Part shown: piece by piece, positions 1 through 5,627 of the stretch
Numbering within the stretch: the first letter of the stretch is position 1
Layout of the letters: every line of letters starts with the position of its first letter
Source of the DNA: an uncultured Mollicutes bacterium
GTDB lineage: Bacteria; Bacillota_I; Bacilli_A; ML615J-28; CAG-313
Assembly (NCBI GenBank): GCA_900539265.1
Contig: UQBM01000041.1
Location: forward strand, 1 to 7,964
DNA: 7,964 bases
Reading direction: 5' to 3'
Position numbers and translations under genes: made by a program
Notes under the pieces: model-generated
Databases searched by the model: none
Seen by the model: the letters and a program-made list of their open reading frames with translations, nothing else
What the model was told of the DNA's origin: nothing

Positions 1-25
1 ATTGGGGATTCTTACATGAACACAA

Positions 26-490
26 TTGGGTACTTTTATTTTAACATTTATAGATTTCCGGAAATGCTCCGTGAAAGAAAGTGCAAGGCTGCAATCGGCG
101 GTAAAAAATGAGCTGAAGAAGGCAGAAAGCAGGCTATCGGAAATAGAGAGAATAATCGTCAAACTCTATGAAGAAAAAGTGTGCGGCAGAATGCCTGAAG
201 AGCGGTTTGAACTTCTTGCCAAGAATTACGAAACCGAACAAGCAGAGCTGAAACAAAAAACAGAAGCATTGAAGTTGAGTCTTGCAGCAAAAGAGGAAAG
301 TGACAGCAGTCTTGCAAAGTTCATTTCATTGGTACGAAGTTATACCGATGTAAAGGAACTGACGCCCGAAATTCTGAATAGTTTTATAGATAAGATTTAC
401 ATTGGACGACCTGAGAGGATAGACGGACAAAGAGTACAGGAAGTAAAGATTATCTATAAATTGGTAGGCGCGGTGAATATACCGCAGTAG
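26..490 (+). pseudogene. 5'-truncated large serine recombinase (C-terminal part, DUF4368-like)
   Basis: This is the C-terminal arm of a large serine site-specific recombinase of the kind carried by conjugative and mobilizable transposons of Firmicutes. From residue 16 on, the protein shows a long charged coiled-coil stretch (KNELKKAESRLSEIERI, then KLYEEKVCGRMPEERFELL). The typical ending follows: a region like VRSYTDVKELTPEILNSFIDKIYI and a basic stretch before the stop. The family is normally 500-600 residues, with an N-terminal resolvase domain carrying the catalytic serine. None of that is here, and an in-frame TGA at 17-19 closes the frame just upstream. TTG 26 is only the first possible start and has no convincing ribosome site; GTG 71 is nearer to where family similarity begins. 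Composition is about 44% G+C in the first part, against roughly 20-37% in samples of the genes to the right, which suggests transfer. It is probably non-functional, although an interrupted gene continuing outside the window cannot be excluded. The family call rests on recognition, without an alignment. Confidence 0.5.
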
Positions 491-500
491 CAAAAAATTT

Positions 501-524
501 CCTTGGGGACAAAAATCCCCAAGG
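501..524. terminator. Perfect 9-bp hairpin after the recombinase fragment
   Basis: CCTTGGGGA at 501-509 pairs without mismatch with TCCCCAAGG at 516-524 around a CAAAAA loop, starting 10 bases after the recombinase stop codon. On the + strand it is followed by ATAATTAG, a poor U-tract. On the - strand it is followed by AAATTTTTTG, a good one. It may therefore terminate leftward transcription better than rightward, or mark the edge of the integrated element. No leftward gene is visible to its right. Confidence 0.5.
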
Positions 525-543
525 ATAATTAGCACAAGTAAAT

Positions 544-741
544 ATGAAAACTATAGCACGTTTTGATATCCCTAGAACTTATTCCGGTGAACTTGTAGAT
601 GTCACTATATCAGATATAAATGAAGATTATGGAAAAGAAGTTGCTAATACATTTGTCAATCTTTCTTATACAAAATTAAAAACTGTATTAGCAAATCTTA
701 ATTTGACATATGATGATTTAAAATTAACTTATACAAAATAA
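544..741 (+). CDS. Unrecognised 65-residue ORF next to the element end
   Basis: I do not recognise this protein. It is acidic to neutral, has no membrane segment or signal peptide, and ends in a leucine/threonine/tyrosine-rich stretch (LANLNLTYDDLKLTYTK). The middle (DINEDYGKEVANTFVNLSY) reads like a folded domain, not random translation. There is no Shine-Dalgarno sequence before ATG 544, and the frame is closed upstream by TAA at 526-528, immediately after the hairpin. Base composition is A/T-rich like the chromosome and unlike the recombinase fragment. Two readings fit: a small gene of unknown role, or the 3' remainder of a host gene whose 5' part was displaced when the mobile element integrated nearby. 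The missing ribosome site favours the remnant view, but nothing here proves it. Confidence 0.5.
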   Translation: MKTIARFDIPRTYSGELVDVTISDINEDYGKEVANTFVNLSYTKLKTVLANLNLTYDDLKLTYTK

Positions 742-1082
742 TTTAAAGTAAAAAATGGTTCACAACTTTCTTATTGTGTGTCCGCCTGTTAAAAAAGACA
801 AGTAAAAAGAGTTACTTAAAAGTTAACATTTTTGAAATAAACCTCAAAAATTGAATATTTTATAAGAATAAAATAAAACTATAGGATTGAGTTCTGTTCA
901 ATAAGATTCAGTCCTTTTATTATGCTCTTAATTGTTTGTAGATTAATATTTTAAATACAAATAGTTTTTATTTTCATATAACAATATTAAATAATTTTCA
1001 ATAGTTTGATAGATTATTGATTAGAAGAAGTTATATATAGAATGGCTTTTTTAAAAAATAGTTACTAAAATTATTTAATAAT
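742..1082. other. A/T-rich stretch without a gene
   Basis: No credible coding region or RNA gene is seen on either strand. The stretch holds a terminator-like hairpin at 883-920 (listed separately) and small inverted repeats: AAGTAA 800-805 with TTACTT 812-817, CACAA 761-765 with TTGTG 774-778, and TCAATA 998-1003 with TATTGA 1015-1020. The segment around 756-790 is slightly richer in G+C than its surroundings and may be mobile-element debris. The rest is very A/T-rich spacer leading to the cyclase promoter. Confidence 0.5.
883..920 (+). terminator. Likely intrinsic terminator without an obvious gene
   Basis: AGGATTGAGTT (883-893) pairs with the segment 905-915 over 11 positions, three of them G-T wobbles. 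The loop is 11 bases, and TTTTAT follows on the + strand. The shape is that of a rho-independent terminator. The nearest + strand stop codon is at 741, about 140 bases upstream, so it would end either a long 3' untranslated region of the 65-codon ORF or an unseen transcript. Confidence 0.5.
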
Positions 1083-1111
1083 TTGAAATATGTAAAAAAA
1101 TAAATTATAAT
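1083..1111 (+). promoter_or_regulatory. SigA-type promoter for the pycC-like gene
   Basis: TTGAAA at 1083-1088 and a perfect TATAAT at 1106-1111 are separated by 17 bases, the optimal vegetative spacing. Transcription should start near 1118, leaving a leader of about 37 bases before the cyclase start, with its GGGGG ribosome site at 1139-1143. No operator-like palindrome overlaps it, so expression may be constitutive. Confidence 0.5.
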
Positions 1112-1154
1112 TGTATAAAATAATATATTTAGTAATATGGGGGTAGTATAATTG

Positions 1155-1895
1155 ATGATTGAAAACTATAAAGAAATCAAAAAAAGAGTAATAGAAGTTT
1201 TACATACCAAAACCGAAATTGAAAATAGGGAATCAATTCCACAAGATAATAGTGTTTTTTCATATAATAATGGGATAAAAAGTTATGTAGGAGCACTTTT
1301 TATCGATATTATAGATTCAACTACACTTTTCAAAGAAGTAGAAAAAGAACTTTTAGCAAGAATTTTAAGAGCATTTTTTAGGGAAATTATTATAATTCTA
1401 AAAAGTAATAATAACTACAGACAAATAGGAATTCGTGGTGATTGTATATATGCAATCTATTCAGCTCCAACCGCAGAAGAATTGAGTGATATTTTAATTA
1501 ATGCAATTGAAATAAATACTTTTCAAAAGATGTTTCAAAAAATATTAGAACAGAATCATTTTACTACTTTTAAAATTGGTATTGGATTGGGTGCTTCTGA
1601 AAATTTAATTATTAGAGCAGGAAAAAAGAAAAGTGGAATTAATGATAATATTTGGATTGGTGATGCAGTAGTTGATGCTTCAAAATTATCATCTGAGGCA
1701 GGAAGAAATAATCATGATGTAATAGCAATAGATTCAAATTTTTATAAAAAAATTAAATATTTAAAATGCAACGAAAATGAACAATATCAAAAGTATTTTA
1801 AAGAAGACTATTCTTCTAAATTAGGAGAATCAATATATACATGTGATATGATCATTTGTGATTTCAACGATTGGATAGAAAAGGGAATGAAATAA
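1155..1895 (+). CDS. pycC: PycC-like class III nucleotide (pyrimidine) cyclase
   Basis: A single class III (adenylate/guanylate-cyclase fold) catalytic domain spans almost the whole 246-residue protein. It has no membrane segment or sensor domain, as in PycC of the Pycsar anti-phage systems, which make cCMP or cUMP on infection to trigger an effector. Visible motifs, numbered from ATG 1155: a first metal-binding Asp51 in ALFIDIIDST, a second Asp96 in IGIRGDCIYAIYS, and a late motif IWIGDAVVDASKLSS (167-181). In the 'KTxGD' region where purine cyclases keep an adenine-selecting lysine, this protein has glycine (Gly92). In the late motif the usual transition-state Asn and Arg appear as Val173 and Lys177. 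The stand-alone form, the length and the phrase YRQIGIRGD are what I associate with PycC. ATG 1155 is chosen; TTG 1152, one codon earlier, is equally possible and is better spaced from GGGGG 1139-1143. A consensus promoter precedes it and an unknown small ORF follows. An ordinary cAMP/cGMP cyclase is the alternative, less likely. Confidence 0.5.
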   Translation: MIENYKEIKKRVIEVLHTKTEIENRESIPQDNSVFSYNNGIKSYVGALFIDIIDSTTLFKEVEKELLARILRAFFREIIIILKSNNNYRQIGIRGDCIYAIYSAPTAEELSDILINAIEINTFQKMFQKILEQNHFTTFKIGIGLGASENLIIRAGKKKSGINDNIWIGDAVVDASKLSSEAGRNNHDVIAIDSNFYKKIKYLKCNENEQYQKYFKEDYSSKLGESIYTCDMIICDFNDWIEKGMK

Positions 1896-1931
1896 TTATA
1901 AAATAAGAGTTAATGTAGATTTAGCAACATT

Positions 1932-2147
1932 GTGCGATTTTATATTAAAATATGTTATATTGATGCACTATTTGAAATAGTGGTGAAATTTACTGAAGAA
2001 AAAGAGAAGTTTAAATCATATACAAATAATAATCTAATTAGTATTGCGTATAGTAGTTCTCGTGTCGGTGGAAACACTAGCGGTGGAAAGGTAAGTTCAT
2101 TGGCATTAGTTGGAATAATTAATGATGGTAAAACAATTATTTTTTAA
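1932..2147 (+). CDS. Small unknown ORF after pycC (possible effector or effector remnant)
   Basis: I do not recognise this product. From about residue 13 it looks like genuine protein: an acidic-basic helix (DALFEIVVKFTEEKEKFKSY), then a strand-like and glycine-rich end (SIAYSSSRVGGNTSGGKV, then SLALVGIINDGKTIIF). There is no signal peptide and no clear membrane span. GTG 1932 is only the first possible start; it has no Shine-Dalgarno sequence, and neither do the later GTG codons at 1980 and 1983. In the +1-shifted frame, 1891-1977 is also open and reads KIRVNVDLATLCDFILKYV. It would join smoothly to DALFEIVV if a frame shift lay near 1955-1965, but that frame has no start codon. It sits 36 bases after pycC and 29 before aac(6'), where a Pycsar effector would be expected, yet it shows no TIR or multi-TM features. 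It is either a novel small partner or a decayed one; the reading frame itself is moderately supported and its function is unknown. Confidence 0.5.
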   Translation: MRFYIKICYIDALFEIVVKFTEEKEKFKSYTNNNLISIAYSSSRVGGNTSGGKVSSLALVGIINDGKTIIF

Positions 2148-2176
2148 AATGATAATGGAGTAGTGATTTAATCAAG

Positions 2177-2617
2177 ATGTTTAAAATTAAAAGAATTCAA
2201 ATAGATGATATTGAAAAAATAGTATTTCTTGTAAAAAAATTATTTACAAACACTCCTATTGATAAATTAAGGAATGAACTTATACAGGATTTAGTGAAAA
2301 AAGATATTGCAATTTTTGTTTGTTATTTAAAAAATGAAATTATTGCTTTTGCTCAATGTCAATTGCGATATGACTATGTTGAAGGCACAAATAGTAGTCC
2401 TGTTGGTTATCTAGAAGGAATTTATGTCGAGCCTATGTATCGTAAACAAGGAATAGCAAAAAAATTACTAGAAGAATGTGAAAAATGGTCACTTAAAAAA
2501 GGATGTACTGAATTTGCAAGTGATTGTGAGTTAAATAATAGTATTAGTTTTAATTTTCATTTAAGTGTTGGATTTGAGGAAGCTAATAGAATAATTTGTT
2601 TTAGAAAGAAATTATAA
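2177..2617 (+). CDS. aac(6'): Aminoglycoside 6'-N-acetyltransferase, AAC(6')-I type
   Basis: A GNAT-fold acetyltransferase of 146 residues, the normal size for the short AAC(6')-I enzymes, which acetylate the 6'-amino group of aminoglycosides with acetyl-CoA in the cytoplasm. The diagnostic block is at 58-84: AFAQCQLRYDYVEGT, then SSPVGYLEGIYV. Substrate-site segments of AAC(6')-Ic and its relatives have nearly the same string. The acetyl-CoA pyrophosphate loop follows as YRKQGIAKKLL (88-98). Then come KKGCTEFASD (107-116) and the C-terminal GFEEANRIICFRKKL, again matching the family by position. ATG 2177 is the only sensible start because TAA 2153-2155 closes the frame. The GGAG at 2157-2160 is too far upstream, so initiation may be weak. 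It follows pycC and the small ORF with no clear separate promoter; an extended -10-like TGTTATATT at 1953-1961 lacks a good -35. The family call is secure; actual resistance, and to which drugs, is not shown by sequence. Confidence 0.5.
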   Translation: MFKIKRIQIDDIEKIVFLVKKLFTNTPIDKLRNELIQDLVKKDIAIFVCYLKNEIIAFAQCQLRYDYVEGTNSSPVGYLEGIYVEPMYRKQGIAKKLLEECEKWSLKKGCTEFASDCELNNSISFNFHLSVGFEEANRIICFRKKL

Positions 2618-2762
2618 ATAATTGATTTATATATTTTAAGTTCATAATCCTTAATATAAAAATTGTTTGTAAACTTTGTATATGGTTGTAATTATTTATG
2701 GAGATAGAAAAATTTATCAAATATAAAAATAATGATGATATATTAGAAATAAGATAAAGAAT

Positions 2763-2791
2763 TTGTAAATATAATATAAATATGATACAAT
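2763..2791 (+). promoter_or_regulatory. Extended -10 promoter for the exchanger gene
   Basis: TTGTAA at 2763-2768 and TACAAT at 2786-2791 are spaced by 17 bases, with TGA directly before the -10 (an extended -10, TGN). Transcription should begin near 2798, giving a leader of about 33 bases with the AGAAGGAAA ribosome site at 2812-2820. This separates the exchanger from the accessory genes to its left. Confidence 0.5.
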
Positions 2792-2830
2792 TATTACATT
2801 GTAACTGAATTAGAAGGAAATATTTTTATT

Positions 2831-3829
2831 ATGGAAATTTTTTGGTGTATAGTTTTACTTGTTTTAGGGCTTATAATTATTATTAAATGTGGAGATTGGT
2901 TTGTTGATGCAGCGAGTTGGTTTGCAGAAATATCTGGTATTCCTAAGTTAATAGTTGGTGCAACTATCGTTAGCCTTGCAACTACACTTCCTGAATTATT
3001 AGTTTCATTATTTGCCGCAATATCTGCTAAAACACAAGGTAATCCAGAGTTAGTTGATATGGCTATTGGTAATGCAGTAGGTAGTGTTACTGCTAATACT
3101 GGTTTGATTTTAGCGATTGCTCTAATTTGTATACCTACAGTTATAAAAAGAAGTGAATATGCTTTAAAGTCAATTTTACTTATTTGTGCCTCATTGGTTA
3201 TTGCTTTATTTGGAAAATTTTTTAATGGTGTTGGTATTTTAGCAAGCATTTGTTTATTAATAATTTTTATAATAGCAATGAGTGAAAATATTTTTATGGC
3301 AATTAAAAATACTAAGAAAGAAAGAGAATTACATCTTGAAGATATAACAAAAAAAATACCAGAAAAATCTAGAAAAAATATTTTTATTAATGTTTTAAAG
3401 TTTATAACGGGAGCAATTGGTATAGTAGTAGGGGCTGAACTTTTAAAAAATAATGGACAAACATTAGCTGAAATGTGTGGAGTACCTACAAGAATAATAT
3501 CTGTCACTATAATTGCAATAGGAACATCATTACCAGAATTTGTGACTACAATTACAGCAATTATTAAAAAACAAGCATCACTTTCAGCTGGTAATATTAT
3601 TGGTGCTAATATTATAGATTTAACTTTAATATTACCAATTTGTTCTCTAATTTATGGTGGAACTTTACCAATGACTGGAGCGGTTTCCACAATTGATCTT
3701 CCAGCTTGTTTTATAGTAACCATTGTTGCTCTTATCCCCACTTTAATTACAAGAAAATTTTCAAAGATACAGGGTATTATTCTTTTAATATTGTATGTTT
3801 GTTATGTTATTTTAACATCAGTAATTTAG
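2831..3829 (+). CDS. CaCA-family Na+/Ca2+ exchanger-like membrane protein (YrbG type)
   Basis: A 332-residue integral membrane antiporter with about ten hydrophobic segments and the internal duplication typical of the Ca2+/cation antiporter family. The first alpha repeat is at about 41-95: GATIVSLATTLPELLVS with Glu55, then MAIGNAVGSVTANTG. The second is at about 224-268: TIIAIGTSLPEFVTT with Glu236, then AGNIIGANIIDL. A charged cytoplasmic loop (158-183) separates the halves. The two PE glutamates are the core cation ligands of the family. Departures from the usual GTSLPE and GNxxGSN motifs are TTLPE and GSV in repeat 1 and GAN in repeat 2; Asp264 sits where some microbial members also carry an acidic ligand. 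The length is normal for YrbG-like proteins of about 320 residues. It is monocistronic: its own promoter lies upstream, and the ung promoter starts 7 bases after its stop. The expected role is Ca2+ (or another cation) extrusion driven by Na+ or H+; the ion cannot be read from sequence. Confidence 0.5.
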   Translation: MEIFWCIVLLVLGLIIIIKCGDWFVDAASWFAEISGIPKLIVGATIVSLATTLPELLVSLFAAISAKTQGNPELVDMAIGNAVGSVTANTGLILAIALICIPTVIKRSEYALKSILLICASLVIALFGKFFNGVGILASICLLIIFIIAMSENIFMAIKNTKKERELHLEDITKKIPEKSRKNIFINVLKFITGAIGIVVGAELLKNNGQTLAEMCGVPTRIISVTIIAIGTSLPEFVTTITAIIKKQASLSAGNIIGANIIDLTLILPICSLIYGGTLPMTGAVSTIDLPACFIVTIVALIPTLITRKFSKIQGIILLILYVCYVILTSVI

Positions 3830-3835
3830 TAAAAG

Positions 3836-3864
3836 TTGAAAAAAAAAAGAATTAATGTTATAAT
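3836..3864 (+). promoter_or_regulatory. Near-perfect SigA promoter for ung and the sigma factor
   Basis: TTGAAA at 3836-3841, a 17-base spacer, TGT, and the perfect -10 TATAAT at 3859-3864, with an A-run in the spacer. This is the best promoter match in the window. Transcription should start near 3871, giving a very short leader of about 19 bases that contains AGGA at 3879-3882 before ATG 3890. Confidence 0.5.
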
Positions 3865-3889
3865 ATGGCTAAGAAAGTAGGATAATGAT

Positions 3890-4555
3890 ATGGTCAAATT
3901 AAATAATCAATGGGATGAACTATTATATGAAGAATTTAAAAAAGAATATTATTTAAAATTAAGAGAATTTTTAAAAGTCGAATATGCAAATTATCGTATT
4001 TTTCCTTCAATGTATGATATTTTTAATGCTTTGAAATATACTGACTATAAAGATGTAAAAGTAGTAATATTAGGTCAAGATCCATATCATGAGATTGGTC
4101 AAGCTCATGGGTTATGCTTTTCAGTTTTAGATAATGTTCCATTACCAGCATCTTTAAAAAATATTTTTAAAGAATTAACAACTGATTTAAATATTCCATA
4201 TCCTAAAACAGGCAATTTAACTAAATGGGCTAAGCAAGGCGTTTTACTTCTAAATACGGTACTAACTGTTCGAGAACATTATGCAAATAGTCATAAAAAT
4301 AAAGGATGGGAAATTTTTACAAATCATGTAATTGAATTGCTAAATCAAAGAGATGAATCTATTGTATTTGTTTTGTGGGGAAATGATGCAAAACAAAAAA
4401 AGTCCTTAATTACTAATCCTAAACATGTTATATTAACTGCATCACATCCTAGTCCTCTTTCAGCATTTAATGGTTTTTTTGGTTGTAGACATTTTTCTAA
4501 AATTAATGAGATTTTGCTGAAAAATCATCAGTTACCAATTGATTGGTCATTATAA
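3890..4555 (+). CDS. ung: Uracil-DNA glycosylase (family 1)
   Basis: Removes uracil from DNA, leaving an abasic site for base-excision repair. The 221-residue length is normal for the family. Signature motifs are all present: the water-activating loop VVILGQDPYH (58-67) with catalytic Asp64 and Tyr66, then GLCFSV (74-79) with the uracil-stacking Phe77. LLLNTVLTV (119-127) follows with Asn122 for uracil recognition, and HPSPLSA (186-192) with catalytic His186 in the minor-groove leucine loop. GFFGCRHFSKINEIL (195-209) completes the fold. The loop continues as FNG where many family members have HRG, a tolerated change. ATG 3890 follows AGGA (3879-3882) at 7 bases, and a strong extended -10 promoter lies directly upstream. 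The sigma-factor gene begins only 12 bases after the stop codon and shares the transcript. No sign of transfer; it should be a functional housekeeping gene. Confidence 0.5.
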   Translation: MVKLNNQWDELLYEEFKKEYYLKLREFLKVEYANYRIFPSMYDIFNALKYTDYKDVKVVILGQDPYHEIGQAHGLCFSVLDNVPLPASLKNIFKELTTDLNIPYPKTGNLTKWAKQGVLLLNTVLTVREHYANSHKNKGWEIFTNHVIELLNQRDESIVFVLWGNDAKQKKSLITNPKHVILTASHPSPLSAFNGFFGCRHFSKINEILLKNHQLPIDWSL

Positions 4556-4560
4556 GAGGG
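4556..4560 (+). promoter_or_regulatory. Ribosome binding site that fixes the sigma-factor start
   Basis: GAGGG begins immediately after the ung stop codon and lies 6 bases before GTG 4567. This is the reason to choose GTG 4567 over TTG 4543, which is inside ung and has no such site. The closeness to the ung stop suggests that ribosomes leaving ung promote initiation here. Confidence 0.5.
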
Positions 4561-4566
4561 TATATT

Positions 4567-5388
4567 GTGAATAATGATATTATTACAGAATTATTAATGT
4601 GTGAGGATCTTGGTAGTAAAAGACTTTTAACCTTTAATGAAGAACAAACTATTTTTGAATTATTGAAAAATGATAATAATCTTCGAGAAGATGTTCAAAC
4701 AATAATGATAAAGGCTAATATTAAATTGGTATATAGTATTGCAAAAAAATATTATCCTGTTAGTACACTTTCAAACGATGATATAATTCAACTTGGAATG
4801 ATTGGTCTTTCAAAAGCAGTTGATCACTTTGATTATCAAAAAGGTATTAAGTTTGCTTCATATGCTAGTTATTGGATTAAACAAAGTATTAGTAAAGGTA
4901 TCCAAAAGGCATTATGTAATATCGAACAACCTACTAATGCAACTGAATTAAAAAAACAATTTTTTGAAACTGAAGAAGAAATGGTATCATCATTAAAAAG
5001 AAACGTAAGTTTTGAAGAGGTTGCAACCAAAATGGGGGTAAAACCTTCCGAATTAAGAATGTTGTTTAACATATCTAATGTAGCATCATTGGATAAGATT
5101 CTTGATTTTGATAAGGAAACTAGTGGCATTGAAAGTATTAAAGACAATGAGGACACACCTCAAGAAGCGGTTTTAAATGATGAAAAAAATGAATTAATTA
5201 TTTTGGCTCTTAATTCCTTACCTTTAAGAGAAAGACAAATCATTAAATATCGTTATGGTTATGATGATGGTGCATTTCATTCTTTTAGTGAAGTTGCTAG
5301 CAAATTTTCAATATCAAGGCAAAGAGCTCAAATAATAGAAAAAGTAGCTATAAATAAAATGAAAGAATTTATTAAAAAAGTAGAATGA
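4567..5388 (+). CDS. Sigma-70-family RNA polymerase sigma factor, short, non-primary type
   Basis: A 273-residue sigma factor without region 1.1; the RpoD/SigA of Firmicutes is about 370 residues. A short 1.2-like start (LLTFNEEQTIFELL, 20-33) leads into region 2 at about 46-113. Its parts are core-binding ANIKLVYSIAKKY (50-62), DDIIQLGMIGLSKAVDHFD (71-89), and the promoter-melting segment KFASYASYWIKQSISKGI (95-112). A region 3 helix follows (about 144-175). Region 4 begins at about 207, with LNSLPLRERQIIKYRYG (215-231) and the helix-turn-helix FSEVASKFSISRQRAQIIEK (240-259). Against E. coli sigma-70, the -10 reading Gln is kept (Gln106) and Thr440 is Ser109. In the -35 recognition helix, Glu585, Arg588 and Gln589 are Gln252, Gln255 and Ile256, so -35 preference probably differs. 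The GTG start is set by GAGGG 4556-4560. It is the second gene of the ung operon and ends at a strong terminator. It is likely an alternative (group 2/3) sigma; the regulon is unknown. Confidence 0.5.
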   Translation: MNNDIITELLMCEDLGSKRLLTFNEEQTIFELLKNDNNLREDVQTIMIKANIKLVYSIAKKYYPVSTLSNDDIIQLGMIGLSKAVDHFDYQKGIKFASYASYWIKQSISKGIQKALCNIEQPTNATELKKQFFETEEEMVSSLKRNVSFEEVATKMGVKPSELRMLFNISNVASLDKILDFDKETSGIESIKDNEDTPQEAVLNDEKNELIILALNSLPLRERQIIKYRYGYDDGAFHSFSEVASKFSISRQRAQIIEKVAINKMKEFIKKVE

Positions 5389-5452
5389 TAAAATTATAAT
5401 ATGAACTAAATGGAAGTATCTTGTTTTAGTTAATATAATTAAAAAATTACTT

Positions 5453-5494
5453 AAAAAGTTTGATTTTGGGATTTTTTCAAGGTCAAACTTTTTT
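5453..5494 (+). terminator. Strong intrinsic terminator of the ung-sigma operon
   Basis: AAAAAGTTTGA at 5453-5463 pairs perfectly with TCAAACTTTTT at 5483-5493. The stem extends inward to 16 pairs (5453-5468 with 5478-5493, two of them G-T), closing a 9-base loop. The T-run at 5489-5494 forms the release tract. The A-run on the left arm means the element could also stop transcription from the other direction. Confidence 0.5.
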
Positions 5495-5598
5495 ATCGTT
5501 TAAGCCTTTTTAACTTATTAACAAAAATTTATGTAGTATGTTTATTCTACTGATAAATTTAGTAAAAGTTTCAATATTTTTACAAAAAGTTTTTTTTC

Positions 5599-5627
5599 TT
5601 GGAATTTATTTCTCAATATGATATAAT
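5599..5627 (+). promoter_or_regulatory. Extended -10 promoter for cls-mscS
   Basis: TTGGAA at 5599-5604, a 17-base spacer, then TGA directly before a perfect TATAAT at 5622-5627. The predicted transcription start is near 5634, about 62 bases before the cls start codon. The next 9-base-spaced gene has no promoter of its own, so this promoter should drive both genes. Confidence 0.5.

Noticed and set aside
326..535. 69-codon open frame on the - strand across the recombinase tail
   Set aside because: The + strand frame has clear recombinase character; this is an antisense shadow that also runs through the hairpin.
2613..2631. Hairpin TATAAAT/ATTTATA at the end of aac(6')
   Set aside because: The stem is only A-T pairs with a weak T-tract, too unstable to call a terminator.
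2698..2757. 19-codon ATG ORF before the exchanger promoter
   Set aside because: No ribosome site and very low complexity; expected by chance in such A/T-rich sequence.
2794..3507. 237-codon open frame on the - strand opposite the exchanger gene
   Set aside because: It is the mirror of an unmistakable membrane protein with family motifs; its hydrophobic, Ile/Ser-rich translation has no recognisable domain and no ribosome site.
4543..4566. Longer sigma-factor start at TTG 4543
   Set aside because: It lies inside ung with no ribosome site, whereas GTG 4567 has GAGGG 6 bases upstream.
4869..5156. 95-codon open frame on the - strand opposite the sigma factor
   Set aside because: It lies inside sigma regions 2-4, which are conserved on the + strand, and has no independent support.
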